Origin: Nitrosomonadales bacterium
GTDB taxonomy: Bacteria > Pseudomonadota > Gammaproteobacteria > Burkholderiales > Gallionellaceae
Assembly: GCA_016218415.1 (NCBI GenBank)
Contig: JACRED010000046.1
Span: forward strand, 1 to 49,104
Length of the DNA stretch: 49,104 bases
Direction of reading: 5' to 3'
Both the position numbers and the translations under genes were made by a program. Shown here piece after piece: positions 35,879-44,777 of this stretch. The notes under the pieces were generated by a model. The model saw only the letters and a list, made by a program, of their open reading frames with translations, had not been told where the DNA came from and did no database searches. Numbering within the stretch: the first letter of the stretch is position 1; every line of letters begins with the position of its first letter.

Positions 35879-36943
35879 TTAAATCGTCTTGCGGGTGAAT
35901 AGGGTGCGACGATACATGTCGATCTCTCTGATACTTTGCAGGATTCCGAGCGCGGTTGTCCGTACCTTGGGGTATCTCAACAGAGCTTTTAACATCTTCA
36001 ATTTGACGGACCCGCTGAATTCGGGCGCATTGGCAGCCAGCCAGTTGACGGCTTCATCGAACTTGCTTTCCACCCCCGCCCGGAACGCGAACGAAGCGAT
36101 GGCCCGGTAATTCTTGATCCATATGGGCAGCATGTCGATGCCGGTTTCGCCGAACGACTCGATGAAGTCCCGGTATATGTCCAGTACGTTTTCCAGTATC
36201 TTAATCGAGTTCAGGCTTCCGGTGCGGCTCATGGAGCCGGGCGTATGCCGGTATACCGACAACGGTTCGTCGATGTACCCGATCTTCCCCAGTTTGCTCA
36301 TGTGCAGTACAAGCGGCACATCCCTGGCCAGGTAGGAGGTCTTGCGGAATTCCGATGTGTAGTGCTGCTTGAGCAGACTGGCCCTGCCCATGACGGTACA
36401 GATGATGATAGGCATGTCATGCAGCAGGTCAGCGAAAATGTCGCCCTGCGGGATTTTCTTCCGGCTGGTCCGGTGCCGTGCATCGATCAACCGCCAGGCT
36501 CCGAAAGAAAAGACCAGCATGTGATGATCCGAATGCACCATGCCATATTCGGGACGGGCACGGAGGTAATCCACCTGCTTTTGCAGTTTGAGCGGGTCGC
36601 TCCAGTAGTCGTCGCCTTCGCAAAACGCCAGGAACTCGCCGCGCACGCGGGCGACCAGCCGGTTGGAGTTATGAAAAGAGCCCAGGTTGCGGTCGGAGTA
36701 AACGACACGAATGATGCCTGGGTAGCGCTTCTGGTAATCGAGCACGATGTCGCGAGTGTGGTCCGTTGAGCAATCTTCCCCGATGATCAGCTCGACTGGG
36801 AAGTCCGTCTTCTGCGACACCACGCCTTCGATCGCTTCGGCGATGAAATGCCCGTGGTTGTAGGTGGCCATGACCACGCTGACCACCGGCGTAATATTCA
36901 TCACCGCCGCGTCGGCAATCTCGGTTTCGGTATGTGAGTGCAT
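35879..36943 (-). CDS. Glycosyltransferase, GT2 family
   Basis: ~354 residues, GT-A fold. The donor-binding domain starts at VVSVVMATYNHGHFIAEAIEGVV, followed by IGEDCSTDHTRDI and the metal-binding region AFCEGDDYWSDPLKLQKQVD (EGDDYW takes the DxD role). The C-terminal ~150 residues form an extra helical domain. Closely related in layout to the GT2 gene 209 bases to the right. The ATG at 36943 (MHSHTET) is preferred; an in-frame TTG at 36985 gives 14 more residues. Donor sugar unknown. Confidence 0.87.
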   Translation of the reverse strand: MHSHTETEIADAAVMNITPVVSVVMATYNHGHFIAEAIEGVVSQKTDFPVELIIGEDCSTDHTRDIVLDYQKRYPGIIRVVYSDRNLGSFHNSNRLVARVRGEFLAFCEGDDYWSDPLKLQKQVDYLRARPEYGMVHSDHHMLVFSFGAWRLIDARHRTSRKKIPQGDIFADLLHDMPIIICTVMGRASLLKQHYTSEFRKTSYLARDVPLVLHMSKLGKIGYIDEPLSVYRHTPGSMSRTGSLNSIKILENVLDIYRDFIESFGETGIDMLPIWIKNYRAIASFAFRAGVESKFDEAVNWLAANAPEFSGSVKLKMLKALLRYPKVRTTALGILQSIREIDMYRRTLFTRKTI

Positions 36944-37151
36944 AAGCTGCTCAGGATAATGCCGGAAATCCGTGAAACGCGACAACTGGCAAAACAGCAG
37001 TTATCCGAAGGCCGCCAAAGTCGGCGCGGCATCCTGGGTGGGATAGCTGTGTTCGTTCAAACGGGACAGGTTGCGACATATATAAATACAAATACGTTGA
37101 GCATCTCTAAATTCATTCGGTCAAGCGCAAACAAATGCATGGGCCGGGATA

Positions 37152-38171
37152 TTACCGGCGAAACTTCCCCCGCCAAGTTTGCAAATATTTCCAGTATGCA
37201 TCCGGCAGGAATCGTTTCAATATACCCCCCATCGCGCTTACTGGTATATCGGAAATATTCGCTATAGCGCTGCCGGGAATCCCGTAATTGATCGTGAAAT
37301 ACATGAAGCGCCTGAGATTGGCGTACGCCGAGTTGTTGTTAAATGCGAACTTCCCACGCAGGAACATCCAGAGGTAATTGACGCTTAACATTCCACCAAA
37401 GTATTTTCGAAATCCGGGCTTGTCCAGGTGCTGATAATATCCCTCCAGCACATCGATCAGCCTGGCTTTTTGCTGGGGCGCGTTCATCGAGCTCCACATG
37501 CCCTTGCCGGTGTATCGGTATATTGAAACCACTTCCTTCAACAATACAAACGGGCCATCAGCAACCAGCAATAATCTGGTTGCAAAATCGCCTATCTGAA
37601 TTAATTTTGAATATTTATTCAAGGCTTCCCTGTATAAATCGGAACGGATCACATAGGTGGAAGTATGGAAATAGCTCGAACGGAGATCGTCAAATTCTTG
37701 CAGGTTCTTGCCGTTATCTTCGTATTGCCTCTGGCAAATCAGCCGCCGATTTTCGTCATACTCGCAGCTCACTGTCCTTGCCACGCTCATTGATGCTCCA
37801 GGATGATCGCGCAACAATTGGACCTGCTTTTCCAGCTTGTCATTGGTGATCCAGTAATCATCCCCCTCGCATAGCGCGAGATATTCACCCTTGGCCAGAT
37901 TGACCAGAACCGGGGTGGCTCGCACACCTTGGGAAAACTGGTTTTCCTGTTCAAGGACAGGCCGGATGATGTGCGGATAATTTGCGGCATATCTTCTGAC
38001 GATGTCTGCCGTCCCGTCCGTGGAAGCATCGTCCCGGACGAGGATTTCGAATGGAAACGAAGTAACCTGCGCCAGAAAACCCCGCAGCGCATCTTCAAGG
38101 TAGCCAACGTGATTGAATGTGGCGCAACAAATGGATACGACGGGTTCGCCTTTGGTCAGCCATGTGCTCAT
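37152..38171 (-). CDS. Glycosyltransferase, GT2 family
   Basis: 339 residues from the ATG at 38171 (MSTWLTKGEPVVSICCATFN). The GT-A domain shows CCATFNHVGYLEDALRGFL, VRDDASTDGTADIVRRYA and LALCEGDDYWITNDKLEKQVQ; the shared EGDDYW marks it as a paralogue of the neighbouring GT2. The C-terminal region is helical and AT-richer. A longer frame with an ATG at 38243 adds 24 residues without family support, so the start is uncertain. The divergence from its paralogue suggests that the two add different residues. Confidence 0.84.
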   Translation of the reverse strand: MSTWLTKGEPVVSICCATFNHVGYLEDALRGFLAQVTSFPFEILVRDDASTDGTADIVRRYAANYPHIIRPVLEQENQFSQGVRATPVLVNLAKGEYLALCEGDDYWITNDKLEKQVQLLRDHPGASMSVARTVSCEYDENRRLICQRQYEDNGKNLQEFDDLRSSYFHTSTYVIRSDLYREALNKYSKLIQIGDFATRLLLVADGPFVLLKEVVSIYRYTGKGMWSSMNAPQQKARLIDVLEGYYQHLDKPGFRKYFGGMLSVNYLWMFLRGKFAFNNNSAYANLRRFMYFTINYGIPGSAIANISDIPVSAMGGILKRFLPDAYWKYLQTWRGKFRR

Positions 38172-38325
38172 TACCTCGTCTTCGGCTCTTGCCGGGAGTG
38201 GTATTGGCGCCGCAACACCGGGCTGAAAGTTAAACGGGGGCATATTCAAGTGCGGTTGGCAAAAATCGATTGGTTGTCTGACAGGCTGACTTGGTCGGTT
38301 GGCATGATTGCATTGAGTCGAACCA

Positions 38326-39792
38326 TTAGTCTAGCGGAGCAGAAGGCTGGGCGTGCTTCTGTTTCAAGCCTGCCATATTCAGGAACTGCACCAGCAAATC
38401 ATTACACAACAAGCGACAAGTCAGTAAATAAATCACCGCGCCGCAGATACTGATCGTGATGAGCTTGAAGATCGGCGCAACCTGAAGCATCTGATTCATA
38501 AAATAGACCACAAGACTCATGGGCATCGCCACAACAAAATTCATTTTCAGATCGCTCAATTGTTTCCAGCCGCTGTATCCCAGCAAGATATTGGTGTAGC
38601 GGGTGTTTAAAAAATAGGCAAATATCGAAATGACGAGCTGCGCCCACGCCATGGCCATGACCCCGAACAAACTGCTGATGGCAACCAGACTGATGGCAAA
38701 CGTTTTTTTAAGCATCGCGATCCTGAAATTCAGGTCTGTCCTCCCTTGCGCCCGCAAAATATTCAAATTCAGTGAATGCAGCGGTACCAACAGCCCGCAC
38801 AGTCCCAATACTTGCAGTATCGGCACGCAAGGCAACCATTGTGTGCCGAGCAATGTCAGTATCAGCGGCTCCGCAAGAATGATCATTCCGACCGATGCCG
38901 GTATGTTCACAAACATGGCAATCGACAGTGCCTGGCGCAATCCCCTGGCCAGCCGCGCCTTGTCTTCCGCAACCGAGGCGAAGGTCGAAAATGCTACCCG
39001 GTTGACAACCCCCATCATGATGCTGGCAGGCATCTGCTGAGTACGTTGCGCGCGTTCAAATAGACCCGCGTCACGAACCGAGTACAGCTTGCCGATCAGA
39101 ATCGCATTGAGATTCGTGGCGAATACGTCGAGCAGCGAGGATGCCATCGCGTATCCCCCGAAATTGAAGAGTGACCGCAATGAGGCAATGCTGAACACAC
39201 AGGCGGGACGCCATGGATGCCACAACCACAGCAGCATCACTGTCACGATGCTGGACACGAGCGCAAACCCGGCAAGACTCCACACGCCGTATCCCTGACT
39301 CGCCATATATATGGCAACAGCACCTCCCGCCATTGAACTGAACACACCCACTTTGGTGATGACTTTGTAGTTCATCTCCTTATTGAGCAACGTGGTGTGT
39401 ATCGCGCCAAAGACACCCAGGAACAAATTGAACGCCATCGCATAGGTCAGCTGTTGCAGTACTGGCTGCTTGAAAAACTCGGCTATCCAGGGTGCCGCCG
39501 CACACAACAGCAGTGCAGCCAGGGCGCCCATCCCAAGATTGAAAAAGAAAACGGTTGATTCATCGGTATGCGTCGTGTTCTGCCGCTGATTCAGTGCAGA
39601 ACCGAAACCGCTGTCGGCAAAGATGCCGGCGACACCCATAAACAGCGAGAGCATCGCAATCACGCCGAAATCTTCCGGGGTGAGCAGGCGAGCCAACACG
39701 ATTGAAATGCCGAACTGCATACCCAGCCGCACGAATACATCAAACGCGCTCCACCGCACCGCACTCCTGGTTTTTTGATGCAAAGTCGTCAT
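38326..39792 (-). CDS. Wzx-type polysaccharide flippase (MOP superfamily)
   Basis: A 488-residue polytopic membrane protein with about 12-14 helices. It belongs to the polysaccharide-export branch of the MOP superfamily, WzxC/PST type. The N-terminus (KTRSAVRWSAFDVFVRLGMQFGISIVLARLLTPEDFG) matches the Polysacc_synt pattern, with the GxxLxxRLL-type LARLLTPEDFGVIAM motif, and the SALNQRQNTTHTDESTVFF loop is typical of WzxC-like flippases. It should turn the lipid-linked glycan repeat across the inner membrane. It lies between a GT2 and the sulfotransferase gene, in the middle of the locus. No Wzy polymerase was recognised nearby. Confidence 0.88.
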   Translation of the reverse strand: MTTLHQKTRSAVRWSAFDVFVRLGMQFGISIVLARLLTPEDFGVIAMLSLFMGVAGIFADSGFGSALNQRQNTTHTDESTVFFFNLGMGALAALLLCAAAPWIAEFFKQPVLQQLTYAMAFNLFLGVFGAIHTTLLNKEMNYKVITKVGVFSSMAGGAVAIYMASQGYGVWSLAGFALVSSIVTVMLLWLWHPWRPACVFSIASLRSLFNFGGYAMASSLLDVFATNLNAILIGKLYSVRDAGLFERAQRTQQMPASIMMGVVNRVAFSTFASVAEDKARLARGLRQALSIAMFVNIPASVGMIILAEPLILTLLGTQWLPCVPILQVLGLCGLLVPLHSLNLNILRAQGRTDLNFRIAMLKKTFAISLVAISSLFGVMAMAWAQLVISIFAYFLNTRYTNILLGYSGWKQLSDLKMNFVVAMPMSLVVYFMNQMLQVAPIFKLITISICGAVIYLLTCRLLCNDLLVQFLNMAGLKQKHAQPSAPLD

Positions 39793-39880
39793 AAAAATTG
39801 TGGTTTACGGTTCGACCGGGGCTGCATTGCAGGTAATGCGCACATAAGGAGAAGCGATGCTTTTTCGCCGGACAAAATAC

Positions 39881-40747
39881 TTACCAGGGAACATTCAGGC
39901 CATAAAGGTCGCGCAAGTCCTGCTTGTCTTTCTCAAACAATGCAGCCGCACGTTGGGCTATTTCCTCTTTGGCTGAAGTATCGGCGGCATATTCCCGTAC
40001 ATGCCGCATCGGATATTCACTTCCGGTGAGGGGTTCAAGGCCAATGAAGCCCAGAATCCGGTTGACAACTTGCGCCGGATTCCGCTTCAAGTCATCACTG
40101 AAAATCACCAGCACGTTATTCCTGCCAAAGAGTCCAACATAGCGCGCTATCTGAGGAGCGTAAATTCCTCGCCTGATCAGTGCCGGTTCTTCGCCTGCTG
40201 CTTTTCCTTGAATAATCGCCATTTCCCGGTCCAGAAAATACTGAATGCTTGGCCGCATTTCCCCAATTGCCAGCGGCATATAAAATTCACGAACATCCTT
40301 GTTCGCAATTTTCAGTCTGGTTGCGAATCTCTCGCTTGGGCATCCTTGCTGATACATGGTGAATGCCGAAAATGCCCTTGATACCGGCTCGCGCAACAAC
40401 ATGATGATCTTGGCATCGCGTCTGAAATCATGGATGCGCTGGGCACTGTCCTTCAGATACATATAGTCAGGGGTGGAATCCAATGCAACAGTGCCGGTCG
40501 GATGGCGGGGGAACTGGGAACGATAGTATTTAAATCCCTTTTTGAATTCCGCCGTTCTATGGAAAAACCCCAATTCTTTCTTAAAGTGCCCCTCAAAAAT
40601 CATTGGGTGCCTGATCAAATAAGAATGCAACGCTGTCGTCCCTGCTTTCTGGGCACCAACGACAAAAACATGATGAGGAATTTTACTCGGGGGTAATTGG
40701 TTCCTGAAAAATTGACGTATGTCGTTATAAAAATTATTGATGCTCAT
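39881..40747 (-). CDS. PAPS-dependent sulfotransferase
   Basis: 288 residues of the heparan-sulfate/NodH-type sulfotransferase family. The 5'-phosphosulfate loop is FVVGAQKAGTTALHSYL (~residues 29-45). The 3'-phosphate-binding segment is IIMLLREPVSRAFSAF (~113-128), with the Arg and Ser expected. Downstream are FSDDLKRNPAQVVNRILGFIGL, typical of the C-terminal half, and DKQDLRDLYGLNVPW. The product should transfer sulfate from PAPS to a glycan hydroxyl or amine. The same locus provides CysC (PAPS synthesis) and CysQ (PAP removal). Base composition is lower in GC than in neighbouring genes, hinting at transfer. Confidence 0.9.
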   Translation of the reverse strand: MSINNFYNDIRQFFRNQLPPSKIPHHVFVVGAQKAGTTALHSYLIRHPMIFEGHFKKELGFFHRTAEFKKGFKYYRSQFPRHPTGTVALDSTPDYMYLKDSAQRIHDFRRDAKIIMLLREPVSRAFSAFTMYQQGCPSERFATRLKIANKDVREFYMPLAIGEMRPSIQYFLDREMAIIQGKAAGEEPALIRRGIYAPQIARYVGLFGRNNVLVIFSDDLKRNPAQVVNRILGFIGLEPLTGSEYPMRHVREYAADTSAKEEIAQRAAALFEKDKQDLRDLYGLNVPW

Positions 40748-40811
40748 CTAGTCTGCCCGCCATCATATGCTGTCAATTGAGGGAACAATGCTACAAGGTG
40801 GGCTGCTAAAG

Positions 40812-42020
40812 TCATTTCACGAACCGCGCACGAATTTCCAACGCGGACCGATGTGCCCTGCGAAGAATATTGCACACAACCTCCACGCTTTGCGCCGAGA
40901 CCAGCGCGCCGATCGGCAGCTGGATGCATGATGCACTCAGGGCGTCGGTATTCGGCAAACGCCCCTGATACTGCGGCAGTTGCTGTACATACGGGATGCT
41001 GCGGTGTACGCCAGGATAAAAATAGCGCCGCGCATTGACGTTCTCCGCCTTGAGCAGCTCAAGCAGCATGTCGCGCGACAAACCGAATGCCCGTTCATCG
41101 ACGCGGCACACCAGGTACTGATAGTTCGAGAAGCTGACGCCGCTGGGTTCGACCGGATGCAGTCCCGGGATCGCTGCCAGCCGCTCTGCGTACAATCGGT
41201 GCAGCCTCTCATTGTTCTGCCGGTTCGCCGGAAAATCCTCCAGGCTCATCAGCGCGATCGCACATTGCGCCTCGGACATCCGGCCATTCACTGTCTTGGT
41301 CACCTCGGCGGGCTTGCTGCCTGCCCCGGCACTGCTGCGCATCACACGAAGCTTGGCCGCCAACTCGTCGTCGTTGGTGCAGATGCAGCCGCCCTCGGTT
41401 GCATTCAGGATGTTGTCCTGATGGAACGAGAACACTTCCGCACGCCCGAAGTTTCCGATGCGCACCCCATCCACCGCGCAGCCGAACGCATGCGCCGCAT
41501 CGAAGTACAACTGCACACCGTGCGCTTTGGCGAGTTCTTCTAGCGCCCTGGGCTGGCACGCTCCGCCCCACAGATGCACGCCCATGATCGCGCTCACATC
41601 TTTGTCGATCAGCGCGGCAACCTGTTTCAGGTCGAGCTGATGCGTGTCCGGATCGACATCGCAGAACACCGGCTCCAGCCCGGCCCAGCTCAGCGACTGC
41701 GCCGAGGCTATGAAGGTGAATGACGGCAGGATCACCTTGCCCTTCAGCTCCAGCGCATTGGCCAGCATCATCAGCGCGACGGTGGCGTTGGTCACGCAGA
41801 TCGCATGTCTGACGCCGAGAAACTGCTGAAGGTTATTCTCGAGTTGCTGGTTCAGCGGCCCGTATTCGGTGTAGTACTGGCGCTCGAAGATCCCTTTGAA
41901 CGCCTGTTCATACCGCTCCCATGAGGGGAAGTAGAGTTGCCCGATCGGCAACGGCTCGGCAAATGCCGGCGGTGCGCCAAACAGCGCGAAGTCGTTCTTG
42001 CTGATTTTGGCAGTGCTCAT
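40812..42020 (-). CDS. DegT/DnrJ/StrS-family protein lacking the PLP lysine
   Basis: 402 residues, aligned over its whole length with PLP-dependent sugar aminotransferases: TNATVALMMLANAL, PSFTFIASAQSLSWAGLEPVFCDVD, MGVHLWGGACQPRALEELA, FDAAHAFGCAVDG. The catalytic lysine motif (SFHATK...EGG in the 44774 paralogue) is here SFHQDNILNATEGG: Asn203 replaces Lys, codon AAC. The conserved D174/H177 part of the site (FDAAHAF) is kept. The enzyme may be a non-transaminating variant; ColD, for example, uses His at this position. It could also be a PLP-binding partner of the other two DegT proteins. It starts 4 bases inside the next DegT gene (overlap 42017-42020). Confidence 0.85.
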   Translation of the reverse strand: MSTAKISKNDFALFGAPPAFAEPLPIGQLYFPSWERYEQAFKGIFERQYYTEYGPLNQQLENNLQQFLGVRHAICVTNATVALMMLANALELKGKVILPSFTFIASAQSLSWAGLEPVFCDVDPDTHQLDLKQVAALIDKDVSAIMGVHLWGGACQPRALEELAKAHGVQLYFDAAHAFGCAVDGVRIGNFGRAEVFSFHQDNILNATEGGCICTNDDELAAKLRVMRSSAGAGSKPAEVTKTVNGRMSEAQCAIALMSLEDFPANRQNNERLHRLYAERLAAIPGLHPVEPSGVSFSNYQYLVCRVDERAFGLSRDMLLELLKAENVNARRYFYPGVHRSIPYVQQLPQYQGRLPNTDALSASCIQLPIGALVSAQSVEVVCNILRRAHRSALEIRARFVK

Positions 42021-43231
42021 TTCAGCGCCTCCCGTTGTTGCAGGCGGACCTTGATCGCCGCGGCGTTGGCCGAGATGAAGCCGAGGAAAACGACGATCCG
42101 GGCGATGTCCTCGTTGCTGACCAGATGCCCGCAGGGCGGCAGGATGTAGCGTTCCGCCAGGCGGTCCGTCACAGGCAACGCCACCGGCACATGCGGATAA
42201 GCCATGCGCTTGCGATGCAGCGGCGGGGTGTAATAGGCGCGCGCGAGTATCATCTCGGCGTTGAGCAGGCTCACGGTATCGTCACGCGACAACGGCCAGT
42301 CGTCCAGCACCTCGATCACGATGTTCTTGTATCCGGGGCGGTGGCTCTCGTCGAACTCCAGCAATCGTATGCCCTTGAGCGGGGCCAGCAAGCGCTGGTA
42401 GGTCAGATAACGCTCGCGGTTGCGCACGACCTGATCCTCCAGATCATCGAGCCCGGCGAGTGCCATTGCGGCATGTATCTCGTTGAGCTTGGCGTTCAGC
42501 CCGCCGGGCACCGCGACATTGTCCGGTCCGTTGAATCCGAAACCGCGTATCAGCGCCAGGTGCTCCGCCAGTTGCGCATCATTGGTGGTCAGGTAACCGC
42601 CTTCGAAACCGTTCACCAATTTGCTTGCGCCCAGCGAGAAAATCTCGCCTGCGCCGAAGCAGCCGATTTTGCGTCCCGCATAAGACTCATAGACTGATTC
42701 GACCGAATCGAACAGCAGCGGAATGTCGCGCTCCTTCGCCAGATCGACCAGGCCGTCGATGTCGCAGAAGTTCACGATGGGATGCACGCCCAATATCAGC
42801 GCGGTGTTGTCATTGATGCAGGGTCGCACGGTCGCGGCGCTGTTGGCCAGGGTGGATTCTTCCACATCGCAGAAATGCGGCTTCAGTCTGGTCCACGCCG
42901 CGATATCGGCCATGCGCCGATAGGTGAACGAAGGCATCACGATCTCGCTCCGCCCCGGACGCGCCAATGCGGATATCGCCAGCGCCAATGCCCAGAAGCC
43001 GCTGCAGAAGGCGACGCAAAATTCCGTCTGGTGAAAGGCCGCGAGGCGTTGCTCCAGTTGCTTCACCAGCGCGCCGTCATTGGTGTATTGATGATGCTCG
43101 AAGAACACACGGGAGTAGTCCAGGAATTTGTCGAAATCGGGACGCACCAGATTCGAGGTCGGCTTCGGCGCAGGGAACATGCGCGCGCCGCCAAACAGCG
43201 CCAGATCCTCCAGGGTGTGCTTGTCTGCCAC
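42017..43231 (-). CDS. DegT/DnrJ/StrS-family sugar aminotransferase-like protein
   Basis: 404 residues, with the PLP lysine in place (K204 in IFSLGASKLVNGFEGG). The Asp that binds the PLP nitrogen is in FDSVESVYESYAG (D175). In place of the usual DAAHAF it has DSVESV, so the sugar site differs from its neighbours. It opens with GTG and has GGAGG 4-5 bases upstream. The predicted role is transamination of a keto-sugar nucleotide, or a related PLP reaction, for an amino-sugar residue in the surface glycan. Gap to the methyltransferase gene is 12 bases; it overlaps the lysine-less DegT by 4. Confidence 0.86.
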   Translation of the reverse strand: MADKHTLEDLALFGGARMFPAPKPTSNLVRPDFDKFLDYSRVFFEHHQYTNDGALVKQLEQRLAAFHQTEFCVAFCSGFWALALAISALARPGRSEIVMPSFTYRRMADIAAWTRLKPHFCDVEESTLANSAATVRPCINDNTALILGVHPIVNFCDIDGLVDLAKERDIPLLFDSVESVYESYAGRKIGCFGAGEIFSLGASKLVNGFEGGYLTTNDAQLAEHLALIRGFGFNGPDNVAVPGGLNAKLNEIHAAMALAGLDDLEDQVVRNRERYLTYQRLLAPLKGIRLLEFDESHRPGYKNIVIEVLDDWPLSRDDTVSLLNAEMILARAYYTPPLHRKRMAYPHVPVALPVTDRLAERYILPPCGHLVSNEDIARIVVFLGFISANAAAIKVRLQQREALK

Positions 43232-43243
43232 GCTGCCTCCGGC

Positions 43244-43948
43244 CTAGCGGCTCAGCAACACGTCGTAGCGGTAATACCCGGCGTAATATTCTGTCGGCAT
43301 GACGGAAAATTTCGTCTTCCATCCGGCATCGCCAGCCAGCTTCGCAAACTCGCCCTGAGTGCGCCAGATACCGATCTGCGATTCGTGATCCGCCATTTCC
43401 TCGGCACTGGCCGGTTTGGTTTTGTAGAAGGCTGCGGCGCGGTCCTTGTCCGGCAGATTGCCGATGAACACGGCCTGCACGTTGCTGAATTTGTCGTGCA
43501 GCGTACGCAGCACCTCGGCCGCATCCGCAGCCGGAAAATACGAGAAGCTGCCGTAGCACAGCACCTTGGTGAAGGTTTCCGGACGCGCTTCCTGGCGCAC
43601 ATACTCCGCCGCGCCCATCGTCACGAACTGATGGCTGGGCAATCTCTCGAAATTCTGCTTTGCGACCGAAATCAAATGCTCGGAGAAATCCACCCCCTGA
43701 TACCCCGCGATCGAGTCGAACAGCAGGTGCGACAACGCACCGTTTCCGCATGCGAGGTCGAGCAGCTTGTCCTTCGTGCTCAAGCGCAGCGCGGCCTGTA
43801 TCGCGTCGGTGATCATCCTGATCTGCTCGTCGGACACCGGCTCACCGTTTACCGTGCGACGTATCTGCCCCCAGAAATCGTCCGGTGCGCGGGATTTTGC
43901 GTGCGCGTTGTGATCGAATTTTTTATAGCTGGTCTGGTCGTTTTGCAT
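43244..43948 (-). CDS. Class I SAM-dependent methyltransferase
   Basis: 234 residues. Motif I is DKLLDLACGNGALSHLLFDSI (~58-78, LACGNG), followed by QGVDFSEHLISVAKQNFE (motif II region) and VLCYGSFSYFPAADAAEVLRTLHDKF (post-motif segment). The N-terminal YKKFDHNAHAKSRAPDDFWGQIRRTVNGEPVSDEQI is a family-specific cap. Placed between two DegT genes and WbqC, it probably methylates an amino sugar or its acyl group. AGGGA lies ahead of the ATG. Substrate is inferred only. Confidence 0.85.
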   Translation of the reverse strand: MQNDQTSYKKFDHNAHAKSRAPDDFWGQIRRTVNGEPVSDEQIRMITDAIQAALRLSTKDKLLDLACGNGALSHLLFDSIAGYQGVDFSEHLISVAKQNFERLPSHQFVTMGAAEYVRQEARPETFTKVLCYGSFSYFPAADAAEVLRTLHDKFSNVQAVFIGNLPDKDRAAAFYKTKPASAEEMADHESQIGIWRTQGEFAKLAGDAGWKTKFSVMPTEYYAGYYRYDVLLSR

Positions 43949-44042
43949 GTATCTGTCCCTGGAACTGCCGTGTCGTTAACTTTGCCTCTTTGCGGATTGT
44001 ATCAAATAGCCCCGCCGCCCCTGCTGCCTGCGCAATCGGCCA

Positions 44043-44777
44043 TCAGGAAACACTGGCCTGCGCAGCAGAGTCCGCTGGAGCCAGCAAGCGATATCCCTTC
44101 AGCAGCGGGCCGAATGCTTCGGCCGGGTTGCACATCAATACATCGATGATGGAAAGGAAAGGCAGCCATGCCCCACCGCATTGTTCATAGCGCTCATTCT
44201 GCGCCTCGAGAAAGCGCAGTGTGATGCCCGCGTCCTGAAAAGCCTGCTGATGGTACAGCTCGGTGCCGCCGATCGGATTGGTATAGTCCGTCGCACCCAG
44301 GCGCTTGCATATCTCGATCACCCGCGGCTCTCCCGCCAGGCTGTCATTCTTTACCATGCCGGACGAAGTGATGATGCGGGTCGATATGCCGACAAAATCG
44401 CAGATGCGCCGGATCAGGTTCTCGTTGAAGTGCGCGACATTGCGATCCTCGAACTCAAGCAGCTCTTCAAGCAACGGGAACACTTGCCGGTAGCAGGGCG
44501 CCTTGGCATAGGCCTGCCTGACCAGGTTGAGGATGTCCCGGCGCGCCTGCTTGTCGTCCACATAGCTTCTGGCGTTGATCGGCAGGTCGTAGGCGCCCTT
44601 TTGCACCGGGAAGGTAATCATGCGGCTCTCGCCGTTGAGCAGGATACGGTTGCGGTTGACCCAGCCACCCTTGATGTACTGGACGTCGTCATGCAGCACG
44701 AACACATCGCTAGCCGCGATCAGCTGGAAATAGCCAATGTACGGGAAGAAATAGGGCTGCATGATGGCGACTCTCAT
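44043..44777 (-). CDS. WbqC family protein
   Basis: 244 residues. The N-terminus MRVAIMQPYFFPYIGYFQLIAASDVFVLHDDVQYIKGGW is the WbqC signature, with QPYFFPY and the DD/YI pair. The family clusters with O-antigen amino-sugar genes and is thought to modify an amino sugar or attach an amino acid; its reaction is not settled. The TNPIGGTELYHQQAF and EQCGGAWLPFLSIIDVLM segments are conserved family parts. It overlaps the DegT gene at 44774 by 4 bases (ATGA), so translation is coupled to it, and a DegT-WbqC functional pair is likely. Confidence 0.87.
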   Translation of the reverse strand: MRVAIMQPYFFPYIGYFQLIAASDVFVLHDDVQYIKGGWVNRNRILLNGESRMITFPVQKGAYDLPINARSYVDDKQARRDILNLVRQAYAKAPCYRQVFPLLEELLEFEDRNVAHFNENLIRRICDFVGISTRIITSSGMVKNDSLAGEPRVIEICKRLGATDYTNPIGGTELYHQQAFQDAGITLRFLEAQNERYEQCGGAWLPFLSIIDVLMCNPAEAFGPLLKGYRLLAPADSAAQASVS

